Positions 34,621 through 47,872 of a stretch of 64,000 bases of DNA are shown here, one piece after another (positions within the stretch are counted from its first letter, which is position 1; every line of letters starts with the position of its first letter). Made by a program: the position numbers and the translations under genes. The DNA comes from Macquaria australasica (taxonomy: Eukaryota; Chordata; Actinopteri; Centrarchiformes; Percichthyidae), in contig SEMN01000311.1 of assembly GCA_005408345.1 (NCBI GenBank), forward strand, positions 62,001 through 126,000. Direction: 5' to 3'. The notes beneath the pieces are model-generated. The model saw only the letters and a program-made list of their open reading frames with translations. It ran no database searches and was not told the DNA's origin.

Positions 34621-37600
34621 AATTGCAGTTCTGTGACGAGAGGCCTGGACTTACCTGGACCTACACATCTTCACTTTTTGCCTCACTACATATAGGGCAC
34701 ACTACTTTCTGCGTTGGCACTAAAAGTTTTAAAAAGTTGTAAATCGTGATGTGCAGAATCGTACAATATGATGATGATCACTTGGGATATTAGGCTATTT
34801 ATATAATGCACTTGTAGCTGACAAAGTTCATGGCTTTATATAACCTTCAGAAACTACTGCATCAAACTTATGAAGGCGCTGCCTAAAGATCACCTGCACT
34901 TTCACCTTCAGTTACCTTTCCTCATGCAACACTTCTCACACGATCACCATCTGCTATTATGGTTCTCTGTAGCAGAACGAGCACTTCGGGTGACAAAAGC
35001 CCAAAGTCACTCTGCTGACTTCCTGACATCTCAGTGCGGTGCAGCATCTTCTGCAACCTCACATGAACTCATGTTTATGGATTCAGTACCATCTGTGCCC
35101 TTCACAGCGACCTGAAAAATGCATTTTCCTGATGCAGTATTTGCAAATTAGGCCTTCAGGGAGAAACTGGGAATGATGCCTCGTATTTATGATTATTATT
35201 TCTAAACTCAATGTGCTCCAGAATTAATGACAGTAAACATAGCGTTGAGATGGGTTTTTTTTTGTGGTTATAAAAGTGTAATTTTGTTCTCAAGATTGAG
35301 ATATATCCTGAAGAAGAAGTGGGAAGGTAAGGAGAGTGAATATAAAACAGAAGCTTTACAAACATGGCCTGTAGGGAAAATGCAGTCACACAGGTCACAT
35401 GGGCGTTTTGCATTAGGCCGCCCATCTGACCTTAAACAAGGAGGATATGGACACATTATACTGTTTGCTGTGTGAAAACTTGGCAAACATCAGCAAGTGG
35501 TGTGGCAATTTCAATTTGTTGATAAAGTTATTCAAATTTTTCCTTTCAGTCTCTTTGGACAGGAGATCACAAGTCCTTAACCTTTTCACTTTACTGCTCC
35601 AACGCAAATTAAATAAAAAGAAAACCAGGGATCATACAGTGTAGCTTCACATACATTCATTATGAATTAATGCTTACTGTGAAGATGCATGAAGCATTAC
35701 TGACATCAGGGAATGATTGATCCACTGTGTTTTTGCCTGTTTGTTCTTCTTTTTGCATGATGTTTAAATATTGCAGTCCTGTGCAGGGAACCGGCACAAG
35801 AGGAATGCCATAATGATGTGTTTCTTAGCCACTGATTTGGATTGGCTCTTTTCCTCTCCGTGCCATGTTGTCAGTGAAAATACAAAGGGCCAAAGCAGCT
35901 GAAACTGCGGCTGAAATTCATTTAAAGTGCTCCATTGTGTGCTGGATGGTTATTTCTCTCTGCCTGCTTGCTGCACACGGCCTTCCTGTAAGAGGGGCCA
36001 GGGTCAGAGTTATTGTGAATTTCCACAAAAAAAACAGGCAATCGACGCTAATGGAGAGCAACATTAGCAAAAGTGCAATAGTAATTTTACTGTATATGCG
36101 TGGGCTGCCTGAAGAGACATGTGAGCAGGGGAAAAGCTTCCATGTGCAGCATCACTTTCCACGCCTCCCGAGCAAACCGCTCAGGTCTCTGCAGGGAATC
36201 TGTGCTGCAATTAATAGCCTAATGATTTTTTATTCTAAGTGGGATGGGGATTTGCTACTAAACCCAGATCTCCTGCTGCACGGGGGACTCTCACAATGTT
36301 CTCCTAACCCAAAGAAACCAGAGGATTTGACACCGAATGTAGAATATTGATTCTTTAACCATGCAATCAGTCAAATGTAGTTGTTTCTGAAGTCCTGTGG
36401 GCTGAAGCATACAAATTACATGTAGTTTGAAGTTAGTTGAGCCTTGCGGAAATCAATGTCTCTGTAGGGATCATTTATTTGAATAATATAGTTGTGTAGT
36501 TAAACAAGGCTTCAGAGTAGAGTGTGGCGCTCTTTTTATTGGACAGACTCACCTTTCCTCCTCTCCTCCAAGGGCTGACTCCAATGTAATACTCTGACTA
36601 ACCCAGAAATGTCAAGGAAATTGAAAGTTATGGTGTTGGACGAGTGTACAAATGGATTCCCAGATGGATAGCATATTGTTTTCCCTCTTCTCTCCTCTAT
36701 TCTCTTTATGTGATTTTTCACTTGCAACATTTTCGACAATACAGTTGCAATGTGCTTCACAAGCCTCAATCCATACATTTAGTCCTCCTCCCAACCCCCA
36801 CCCAGCATCCAGCAGGGGACTCCCCGCTAATGGAAGCAGCTCTTGTTACTGCAGGCTTTGTTACAGGCCTGAGGACTCCTTTGTTTACCTGAAATTTAGT
36901 GAAAACAGAACAGGTGCAGAAAAATGGAGCACAAGAATACAAAAAAAAAAAAGACTGTATGATATTACAGCCGATGCTAGTGTTTATTATTCTTCATGGG
37001 GAGAAAGACGCCAGGTAACTAGAGGAGGTGCTGCATGCTGCTTTTACAGACTGTGTTTAAAAAAAAAAAAGATTGAAAAGGAGAAAAAATATATTCTGGT
37101 CCAATGAAAGTTTGATGGCGATATCCATCAGTGGACATAAAGCATGGGAGGTCCATTGGGAGTTGTGAGGAATGGAGGGACAGCCCTCTTGCTACAGCCT
37201 GAAGCATAAACCCATTAAACACCTTTATCAAATATAGAGAGCCATTAACAGCAGTTGGTGAAATATGACTCCCCTCTATCTTCACACTGTAAAACCTCAG
37301 GGACTAGAACTCATAAAGCGACTGTAGTGATGTGGTTTCAAATCTCAGAGTGATGCAGGAAGCAGTTTTACTGGTTATTGAACATGTAATGTAATATAAA
37401 GTCCAAGCTGTGCTGTGATACCTGCTATTATCCAATAAGTTTGCTTAAGATTTTACTTTTAAGGAAATTTCAATTCAACTTGGGTCTTATGTTCATAACT
37501 GTGGCGGCTCACGACAACATAACTCAAGGAAACTGGTGGTGCTCCTGTTGGTCACTGCTCGCCCAAAGCTGACTGAGGAGGAAAACTTTGGAAAGTTTAG

Positions 37601-39182
37601 ACGTGTCCACACAGATTCCAGATGTATTACAGCAACAAATCCATGGCTCTAAACAACATTGCCATGCTGGAGACTTTGTTGCACCGGAAGAAAAACCAAG
37701 GCCGTCTGGATCAAACGGTCAGTTCTCCATCTAACAAACACAACAGCGATTACAAAGCTGCTAAAGCATGCTTTTCAGGACATTTTTCTAATATCTGTGA
37801 CCTCTGTTAAAGTCTACTGCAGATGAATAGGTAGTTTGCTAGTTGGCTAACCTAAGGTTAGGTTTCCCTGTAAGTAGATATCTATGCAGGGCTGCTTCCT
37901 GTGTCTACTTTTGTTTGGACTTTATTTGGAAGCTTTTCGCTGCGATTTACATTATTGCGCTGGTGAGAGACAGAGACGGCGAGGGCAAAGTTAGCATGAC
38001 CCAAGGAATGGCCACAATAGTCTATCTTGCAGAAAATCACAAATATCACAAATTACAGAATTACTTATACAGCTTTGCAAAAAATTGCAAATTTGTGAAG
38101 TGTCAACACATTTTTGTGATATCTATTTGGTCAAGTTTTATGCCAAGTGCTATTAATAATATTGTAGTGGTACCTACAATTGAATTGCTCATATAAAAAC
38201 AACAATGTTAGATGAAAAAGAGAAGGGGAAGCTGTCATTAGTAAGCATGTTAAGGCTTTGACCATTGTTTCTCTTATGTTGAGACCCAAAACTCTATAAA
38301 GTTAGCATTAGAAAAATAATTACACATTTTCCATGATATCAGGCTCCTAACATACTGTAATTCTTACTCTATCCTCCCTTCTCCTTGTTTCTTTGTTTCC
38401 CCCATCTTTCTTCCCTCTATTTCTTTAAATATTCCTCAATTTCACAGCCAGCCACACCCAGGTCTCCCTCCCTGTAAATCTCTCCTTTTGGCCATTGAGA
38501 CTTGACCCCCCACAGGCACTAGATGAGGACAGAGAGGTTGGCTTGGTGACCATTGATCCACCGGTTTGCTCATTGATGCCTCCCCCATCTCAGCAGCAGC
38601 AGCCCCCCGGGGAGCAATAAGACGCTCGGCAGTGAACACCAGCTCCAGCAGCAAAGGACATTAGAAAGCCACCAGTCAAGGCTTGGCTTTGGCCTTGCTG
38701 GATAAATCACGGTGAAGGGTCATGATTTAATGGCTGAATTTATATATTTCTTGGAAAGCAGTATGTCTTGTGGGACGCATAAATCACCTGGTTTATGTAA
38801 ATGCACACACACAAAAACCACTTTGAGTGCATGAAGACAAATAAATGTTTCTTGGGTATTTTTGACTTCACATTTTTGGCCAGCTTTACATTCAAGGACA
38901 TTTTATTAATTGCTTTTCCATGTCATTTGGTGAGAGCTTGTGTCCACACACAGCACCTTACAGAACCAATGACTCTTCATCCTTTAAGTACCGAAGGCCC
39001 AAATAGGACCTTTAAGGAAATTCTGGTAAATCTCAGTATTTTTCATCTTGGGTCTTTTTGTCATAATTATGTCCATTATGATTATGGGTCATGCTAAGTT
39101 TACACTTACCACCTTCATTGTTGAGATCTGGGAAATGTGTTTCCGGCATAACAACGTATATCGGGGGAAACAGCACAGGGTT

Positions 39183-39660
39183 CCTAAAGGCCAGTTCAGA
39201 CAAAGATCTGTGATGAGACGAGTTGAAACTTGCAAAGCACCGGGTCTGCAACGTTCTGAAACCTGACAATTCACACCAATGCGACTAGATGAGACGGTGT
39301 ATCGTTTCCATAGCAACAACTCTCTGTACTTCCATTCTAATTGCTGGCTTTTCATGCTTTTTTTGTAGCTGGATATAATTTGTAGCGTCTTAAAATATTA
39401 ATGAGTATAGTGAGAGAGAAACAGCTAAACTTAAAAAAAACCGAGAGGGTCGAGATGACCTGCTGAATTAGCTATGAGCTGATTGGCTGTTGAAACAGGC
39501 GACGTGCTTTACGTTCTAAAACCAACCACTAGCAGTTTGACAGGCTGATTCACAGGCAACAGCATCAGCCGGCCAGTTCACACCGCTGCAACTTTTCCCT
39601 GCGATGTTCCAAAATGGTTTTTGTCTTGTGGCGAATTTTTGGTCTGAACTGGGCTTAAGG
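39183..39660. mobile_element. non-autonomous DNA transposon (MITE-like) with terminal inverted repeats
   Basis: CCTAAAGGCCAGTTCAGAC at 39183-39201 is the inverse of GTCTGAACTGGGCTTAAGG at 39642-39660, with 17 of 19 positions matching. The 478-bp body has no ORF. A second internal GGCCAGTTCACACC block sits near 39572. Target-site duplications are not clear. Superfamily unknown; it would need a transposase from elsewhere. Confidence -1.
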
Positions 39661-42544
39661 CTTTCCATATAAAGTTTGCTTTTACAGAAATCATTTCAAA
39701 CGCTTGTCTCTGTGAGTCCTTGGAAAGTAGCACCCTGGATTAGCCACGGTAGCTAACTGCATAGTGATCTATATCTGGGTCAACTTGCCGGCTAAGCAAG
39801 CTACCTTCTGACTCTTTTTATATGAATTCATGGTTAATTTGGAAGCTGGTTGGCTCTCCCTGTAAATACGGTCTAAACGACATAACCTGAGCATGGCGCA
39901 TGGCCGAGGTTGAAAAATACTGTAATGTTCCTTTAACACGCTGAGCTCTACAACTACACCTCTAAACACAAGGTGCTATTCCTGTCCTTTCTGAGAGGCA
40001 AAGTGTTCAAAAATAGAAGCTTAAATGGGCCAAAGGCAGCTGAGTTTGTTGGAAAACCTCTCTGTTAATGCACTACAAGCTACCGTACAACACAGACCAT
40101 CACTGAAAGCTTTACAATGTCATCGTACAGTAAGGTCTCCCCTGAACTAATATTAGACCCCTCACACTGTACTACAGGGAGACACAAGTATACAGAACAC
40201 CTCTGATGACTGTGGATGATTGTGACATTTTTTTTAATGGAAGTTAATTTGCTCTTCTTCACATCTTCTTCACCTCACAGATAAGAACAGCTTGTTGTGT
40301 ACGTCCAGTCCAACATTCCCACGTGGATTTCTAGCTGTTTGTTCATTTTGCTTTAATGTTAGTTTTTATATAATTCAGGTTCTTGTCCTTATTGACACAG
40401 AAGAGTGTAAAGGAACAGTTAAAGTTTTAAAGTCCATGCTTACCTGTGCAGATATTTACATAAATAGTACATACCTGTCTATGTACACTGATAGGTTTCT
40501 TTCAGTCATTATGTCCTTTTCTTCATACTGGACCGGCAGCTCTAGTTTTCTATCTGGAGTACAGTACAACTAATGGTGGACAAATCCACAATCCTCTTTA
40601 AAGAAAAAACAGTGATTCAGCAAAAGCTACCCTGACAACACAGTCCATCATGGCTTTGAGCAATATTGTAAAAATGCACAGTTGGATTTTTCTCTGTGAT
40701 GAATTGGGATTGCAACAGATTCCTGCAAAAAAGAAAAGAAAAAAGAAAAGAGCCTCATGTTAGCTTTGGCTCAACCATTTGGTGCTTTTTGTTGTACTGA
40801 ATAAAGATTGTGGATTGTGGACTATTTCAAGGCGAAGCTGCATGTCCAGTATGAAGAAAGGAATAGTCTTTAGAGAAACTTACCTACAATCTTCAGTGAA
40901 TTCCTACAAACACCAATGTTGGTGCTCCAAAGTTGTAAATAATTGGTAAGCAGACCATAGTTTATTTAATGTTTTTCATCCAAGAAAAGACATGTTGTTT
41001 TTCTAAATTACAGTAGGAAAAGTAAGTTTTGTTATTATATTAAATTACTATTTTGCGTTACTTCACAAAATCAGGTAGGTGAAATATTGTATGATATATG
41101 TAGTTCATTCTCTTTTTCCACATGTATACTGTCTGAACCCCAATCAAACATCACACAGAACATTATATGCTACATATTTCGGGTACAGTATTACACGAGA
41201 AAAATTACAACATGAAGTATTCTTTCAAAAGCGTACAAATGGTGGAACTACTCACATCTGAAAACCATAAAGAAACGGTGGCTGGTGTTACAAAAGCTCT
41301 GGTGCCTAAGAAAATGACCCAATAAACAAATAAAATCCATATAAATTCATATAAATCCAAATCAGTCTGATGGGTATCTGTTAGGTGCACCCTTTGCATC
41401 ATTTTCTGTTTGTACACAAAGGGACGGTACTTTAATTTCTTGTATGCCATCTACCAAAACAGTAGTAGATGTGGTGCACTACAGTAAGTACAGAGAATGG
41501 AATTTGGATGCACTGACAGTCTCGACTGTTTTGGTTTTCATAAATTATTTCTGAATCTTTTCTGATAGAAGCTCATGATTAATTTGGTAGCTGGTGGGCT
41601 CACTTCAAACCATCCAAGTCTTTATTTGGGGGATTTTCTCTAAAAGAGTGAAAACAAATGGCATCTTGACAGCCATGTTAACGCTCGGTATACTGAGAGG
41701 TTCATTATGACGAGAGAAACCTTTTACGTCACATCCGAGAGAGGTGTCTGTTTCAAAGGACGTGTCTATTTCTGTAAGGGATTTACTCATGTACTTTGCT
41801 CAAGGCAGGAAGCTTGTTACATAAATATATTTTTAAAGGTTTTGATGAGTGTGTGTCTTTGTGGGTGTCTGTCCGCGGATGATACGCCATTGTGTGCCTC
41901 CCACCTCTTGCTGTTCAGGCCGTTTCCTCACTTGTCTGTCCTGTCCTCCCACTGCTTCTAACAATCCTACCTCCCTCTTAGACACCAGTGGAGGCCTGTG
42001 TGAGCATCATCTATCACTGAGTCATAAATGATTGTACTTACATGGGCATTGGGCATTCTTAGAAACAAGGATATCCGCCTTATATAAGAGTCTCTTTCTG
42101 TTTATGGATGAATCTGAGCAGGATTGATGGTATTTTAGCAGCACAGGCCCTGCAGGGAGTACAAACAGCGTAAGTTGTTGCGTCTGTGTTCGCCAAACAG
42201 TGAGAGCAGAGCATAGAGAGCTGAAAGACTACATGATACATCAACCTAACAAACGTGTGGTGTCAGGCACGACAGCTGTTAGTTTTAACCTGTGTAGTGT
42301 GTCATAGTGGAACCCAAGACACCTCATGACATCCCGACAAAAAGACGAGTATGTCAGACTTTTTCTGCCTTCGTCCTAGTTTGACAACTTCTGACGTACT
42401 CTGTGACATTGACCAAAAGGAGCTCAGAGTGCTCCTCAACTGTAAACATGGAGAAGAGGAAGAGGACTGATTTGTATGCTGCACACCCACAAACTCACCC
42501 TCTTTCTAGCGACTGTTAAGGAAAAAGAAAGACTGCCGTGTGAC

Positions 42545-42905
42545 GACGAACGGTTCCAGGTTCACTGTCATTCATAAAACTGTGATTGCATACGTAAGCT
42601 CTGACGCTGTCAGACAAAACAGTGAAGTTGGTCCTTGGCACATTAGAAATCACCTCTGTATGATACCTCTCACCTCTCATCTCAAAAGACAAAAACATCA
42701 AGTAGCTGCACCCCAACATAACACACTGATCCAAGATCTCCCACTGGTGGTTATTTGGGTTGAAATCTGGTGACTGCGAAGGCTGCTGCATGTGGTGCAT
42801 ATAATATTTTACCAAACCATTAAGCAAGTTCTTGTATCATGTCGATGGAGGCATTGGATGAAACCACTTCCACTAGGATTAAATATTCTTATCACAGGAA
42901 AATAA
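42545..42905. repeat. probable degenerate dispersed repeat
   Basis: Blocks such as TTGAAATCTGGTGACTGCGA and GATCCAAGATCTCCCACTGG match my memory of a teleost repeat. A reading frame on the minus strand contains SPDFNPNNHQWEILDQ, which looks like a Tc1-type transposase motif, but the match is weak and probably accidental. Confidence -1.
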
Positions 42906-42924
42906 CTCTTGATGTGCGGTGACC

Positions 42925-43078
42925 CTTCTCTCTTCTGTCTTTATGCTAAGCTAGGCTAACCACCCAGTGTCTGTATCTCCGTACTTAACGTCAAGACATG
43001 AGCGTGGTATCATTCTTCTCATCAAACTCTCTGGACGAAAGTCAATAAGCGTACTTCCCAAAATGTTTAACTTCTTTA
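42925..43078 (+). repeat. dispersed repeat family A, copy 4 (3' half)
   Basis: Contains CTTTATGCTAAGCTAGGCTA, then GACATGAGCGTGGTATCATT and AATAAGCGTACTTCCCAAAA, as in the other copies. A family E fragment starts within about ten bases of its end. Confidence -1.
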
Positions 43079-43089
43079 ACATATAAACT

Positions 43090-43735
43090 GTTTTAATGTT
43101 GCAGCTGGTTGAGGTGGAGGTAAATTTAAATACTTAACATAATTAATTAAAGGCTTATCTTATCTTATCTTATCTTATATATTTGGGTCGTTACATCTAA
43201 TGCAAGGTGTCATCTTTTGTGAGATGATCATGTAGTCTGCAAAGGAACTAGTAGCTGCAGCTGTAAAATAAACGCTGGGCAGCAAAAAGGTTAATATTGT
43301 TAGCTTCAACCAAAAAGGGATATTAACGTTTATCTTCCTTTACTGTGGAGGATGGCAACATTTGTACGGTCTGTAGAAAGCTCTAACTCCAGTGCAGACG
43401 AACTTTTCGAGTCCACACCGGAGCCAGCGAGCTAGCACAACAACAACAACATGTACCAGACGGAAACAGGAACTAACTGCCACCTACGTAGTTCCAGTAG
43501 CAAGGTCACATTGTCATAACAAATTATCATTTATAGTGTAATTATCTCAACATGACTGACATACTAAATAACATGGCCATAGGAACTATAATAGTTCCAG
43601 TACTACAATAGTTCCCAATGAAATGTAGTGAATGAAGTATAAAGTAACACAAACTGGAAATATTCTAGTGAAGTATCTCAAAATTGTAAACTGCGTAAAT
43701 GTACTCCTTTCCAAAGGATTGCAGTTGAAAATTAG
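43090..43735 (-). repeat. dispersed repeat family E, copy 2, interrupted
   Basis: 43090-43271 has TTTTAATGTTGCAGCTGGTT, GAGGTGGAGG and AAGGAACTAGTAGCTG. The element resumes at 43617 with ATGAAATGTAGTGAATGAAG and AAGTATCTCAAAATTGTAAA. The 345 bases between are unrelated and partly mirrored (GGAACTATAATAGTTCC). Confidence -1.
43153..43178. repeat. (CTTAT)n microsatellite
   Basis: About five TTATC units within family E copy 2. Confidence -1.
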
Positions 43736-45189
43736 CCGGCTAACGCAGACATGTTCACAGAAATACTGATTAATGTGTGTTGTCTTTATAAATCAAGAAA
43801 ATAAAATGAAAAACAAAATGACTTTCTACCACTGATTACTCCTGAAATATGAACTTTGAAGTCTGAGTCACTGCGGGATCTGGAAGATATCATCCACAAA
43901 TTCAGTTTCACTCCAGGAAAGCAGAGCCAGCGCGTACAGATCCAGACATAAACATCTGACCAATCAAATAACCTGACAGACTATAGGAGCAACAGTGTAC
44001 TTGAATCAATAGACTCGAGGCCAGTCGAAAAACATACACAGCAGCCTTTTGTGCCACTGTACACACACATTACAATCATCCCTCACAGACATAAAAGAGG
44101 ACAACACAAACAGCATCTTTTTTTTAAATCTAATTTTGAAAGAGACTGAGTTTGTCAGCTCCATTATACCTCAACAGATGAACAGTCTTTCAGATGTCTC
44201 TCCATTAAATACGCCATTAGCAGCAAGAGAGATACCAGAGGATGCCGTTTGTTTAACTGTTTATTAATGTCACACGTGTTCAGCACATCTTGCCTTCACC
44301 TTCAGATCTGCAGGAGTGTCAACATTAATGCGAGCATGTGTGAACGTTAACGGCCTCATCAGGGCTCTTATAGTGGTAATGCATTTTAACTGAAGTCTGG
44401 GTTGAAGGCGAGGAGCTGTGTTCCTTAATATTCGGATGAATCATCCACATTGAGTCATAGATAAAACAAATAAACAAACAGACAGAACAGAGTTGCTGCT
44501 TTTAAATTGGATTGGATGAATGTTCAGGTTCATTGTGAGCAAAGATGAGTGGTTATTTGACGTTCTGTTGCATCGTCTCCTCGGGGGATTCAGGTAAAAT
44601 CAGCCTTTTACTATATAACACTAGGCTGTGAAGTGGGGGAGAGAAGAAGCAATTGAAGCAAAGCAGATTCAAAGTAAATCCTACTGTATGTGCTCTGATG
44701 TGCACATGTGAAGTAGCAGAGAGACTGCAAGTGTATTTCACTGAAGAGACAAATCGCTTTACAATGTACCTCTCATTCACACTCACACAGCGATGGCCTG
44801 ATCAGTGGGAGCAATTTAGAGTTCAGTATCTTGTTCAGGGACACTTCGTCATGTGCACAGAAGAAGCCGAGAACTAAACCAACCCCTGCGATTAATGGAC
44901 GATCTGCTCCTCCAGAGCCACAGCTGCCCGAAATGAAACAATGACTATGAGGTTAAAGTGCTGACTTGCATCATTAATTCAAAGGTGCTTACATCCACAT
45001 CAGATTAACAGTGTTACACAAAGTCAGAGCTGACTGATGATGATGTATTTGACAGTGTAGCCACGTTTCTTGTGGCTGAGAACTGCAAGCATCTCTGGGT
45101 TGTTGCAGCCTTGTTTCTTGTTCTGTGCTCTTTGAGAGAATCAAAAGGTTTTTTTTAGACAGAAAGAAAACACAAAATAACAAGCCTAA

Positions 45190-45710
45190 GAGTCTCTAGC
45201 TAAGCTAAAATGCTCACACTGACAACGCTAACATGCTGATGTTTTGCAGGTAATATTTACCAGGTTTACCATCTTCGTTTAGCACGTTAGCATGCTAACA
45301 TTTACTAATTAGTGTGTCATTAGTTTTGAAGGTATTTGGTCATAAACCAAAGTACTGCTGGTGGCACTAGAGGAAAAGTTAAGGGACCACCAAAGTTATT
45401 ACAATTCATCCTGAGGAGAACATAAATGTCTGTATTAAATGTCATGGCAATCCACCCAATAGTTTTTGAGACATTTTACTCAAAACCACAAAATTCAACC
45501 TCATGGTGGCGCTAGAGGAAAAGTCAGACGATCACCAAAGTAATTACGATTCATCCTCTGGGGATCATGAATGTCCGTTCCAAATTTCATGGCAATCCAT
45601 CCAATAGTTGTTGAGATATTTCAGTCTGGACCGAAGTGGTGGACTGATAATAAAGTGTCTGACATTGCCATCCTTAGAGCCACGCCACCAGCGTACCTAA
45701 AAAAAGGGCT
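45190..45710 (+). repeat. dispersed repeat family C with two tandem internal units
   Basis: Opens with GCTAACATGCTGATGTTTTG. The unit GGTGGCACTAGAGGAAAAGT to ATTTTACTC (about 45361-45482) repeats as GGTGGCGCTAGAGGAAAAGT to GAGATATTTCAG (about 45503-45625), both with CATGGCAATCCA followed by CCAATAGT. Single, more diverged pieces occur at 53890-54050 and 60575-60675. I recall it as a common fish repeat. No ORF. Confidence -1.
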
Positions 45711-47737
45711 GCAGTTTCTACACTGTTCCTCCGACGTGGATGTAAACACCCTAAAATTAAAGCTGAGAGTCTGCACTTGTTTCATTCTAAAATTAATGTG
45801 CAGCAGCAGGAGTACGGAGCTAACACAATACAAATGTGTCAGTGTCTTCATACATTTGACTGCATGCTGCTGCTCTGACAGGTTCTATAGCACAGTGGGG
45901 CTTCTCATCCTGTATGCACATGCTTAATAATATAAACTTCCTGTGGGTGTTGAACACACACTTGCTTTTACTCAGATTTCAATGCAGTCTTCTCTAATAT
46001 TGGCTGTTTGGACAGAAAAGGCCTACACACAATATGTGTGTTAAAACTACACTGTCCTCTTCCTAACCTGTTTGTTATAATGAGCGAGCCGATTCTTGGC
46101 TGTGCTTCTGGTTCTTTTCCAGCGTGGAAGTCAGGGAATTTAAATTTTGAAAACAATAGGATGGATCTGTAGGATGAGCAGAATAAAGTATTTTGTTCCA
46201 AAAGAATCCAGGCCATTTCCACACGTGTAAATCCAATTAGAGGGACCAGAGGAGTTGGCTTTCCCCTGCTGATGTCTGACACATTTACAGAGCCTCATAA
46301 AGAGGCATCCCAGGCTGCACACTATTAACCATGAACTCTCCTGAGCTAATCGACAGCATGCAAAACCCCAGCGACCCTTTCCCTGCTGCTTTGCAAAAAC
46401 CAAACAGAATATGCAAACAAATGCACTTGTCTGTTTTTCATTAAATGAATAGACACCACTGCAGATTTTCTTTTAATTTAGCAGACTTGCTCTACACACA
46501 GTGATACAAAACAAACACAAGCAGAGCAACAGATGAAGTCATTCTCATTTGAATATCACTGACCTCTTTTTCTCCCCTGCTAGACGTGTCTGCAAAGTAT
46601 TTTTCAGCACTGCATGGGCTCTGTGTTACCTAACTGTAACAGAAGCATAATTGCACAGAGACATTAAAGATGTTTTATTTAAAAAGTCTACAAGATGGAG
46701 AGAACTTGGAAATATTCACAAGTTTATCTGGCATCACAAATTGCCTATAAGGTGAAGGTTCACAAATGATTCAAGCTGTCTGATGGCAAGTCAAACATAA
46801 TGGAATAAAAGTTCATTCAGTCCACAGAACAGAACCCTTGTTGAGTTAATCTTGAGGCACTGACACATTCAATTATTTTTGAAGCAGTAATTTATGACTT
46901 CAAACCCATAGTGGAAGTCATAAAGTGTCAATGAAGATTAGGACTCTTAAATCTGAGAACTGTTAGTCTAACCGTGATGAGTCAGGGATTGTCGGCTGAG
47001 CTCAGCAGATTCAGCGGTGCTCCCCGGCCCAGTGACCCACTGTCCGACTGATCCAGTTTTAACCACACCTCCTCCTCTTATGTCACTCAATGCGTCACCC
47101 CCTCCCTCTCCTTTCTTTTGCACGCCACACTGCGACACGGCCGCCCATAAACCTCGGAGCACTGCAGTGATAAGCTGGGAGAATCACTTATTACAGAGCC
47201 TCACTGGACTCAGACACACACGTGTACATAAAGAGCAAGACAAACACAAAACCAATATTTCATGATAAATGAAATGGACAACCATGAAGGAAAAAATGCA
47301 CACACAAAGATGTTTAAACAGACAACATGCAAAAACACACATGCATGTCAAGGCGAATGACGTGTGAGAAAGGCCAACCATTGCATGTAACTCTTAACAT
47401 TTTCCACCACGAGACAGATGCATCTAATGCTACTGAGGAGCCTCCCAGTCAGATTAAACTAAACCTATTAAGGGAATCAAATCTAACACTGACCTATGCT
47501 CAGCTGTGGCACTGACCTGAAGGCTTTCTCAGCTAATCTCGCTGCAGCCAAAATTATGTTACATTATTTACTTTCTCCCCCTGTAGGTGATGACTCCTCC
47601 ATCCTTGTCTCGGCCTGGGTGGCCGGCAGTGTAATATACACTTATTCCACAAGATATCACATATTGCACTGGAGCATTCACCACTTTGTATGGTTCTTTA
47701 GCTCCTGGACTGATGGTCGTACATCACATTTAGGGAC

Positions 47738-47872
47738 AGTTTTGGGGTTGCACCAACTATTTGTAAGTGTCATGATCTGGCATAAAAACACTTATAACTA
47801 CGCCAGGTTTGAACTCACGAGGAGCCGGTGCAACTGGACTGATGGTCAGGATTAGATCGTTAGTTGTTACAT
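47738..47872. repeat. possible short repeat with GTTGCACCA ends
   Basis: GGGGTTGCACCAACTATTTG recurs in slightly changed form at 52743 (GGGTTGCACCAGCTATTCGT), and an inverted GGTGCAAC lies at 47828. The boundaries are uncertain. Confidence -1.

Noticed and set aside
35865..36350. 161-codon ORF with a true ATG
   Set aside because: No domain, no splice partners and no family resemblance. One ORF of this size by chance is expected in 26 kb of non-coding DNA.
36652..37107. 151-codon plus-strand ORF
   Set aside because: Low-complexity, lysine-rich end over A runs, no recognisable domain, and it overlaps other random ORFs.
42516..42827. Tc1/mariner-like motif SPDFNPNNHQWEILDQ on the minus strand
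   Set aside because: The motif is isolated, the flanking frame shows no transposase, and the stretch fits better as a diverged dispersed repeat.
45361..45625. Spaced repeats that could suggest a CRISPR array
   Set aside because: There are only two long diverged units with no short conserved repeat and unique spacers, and the genome is vertebrate.
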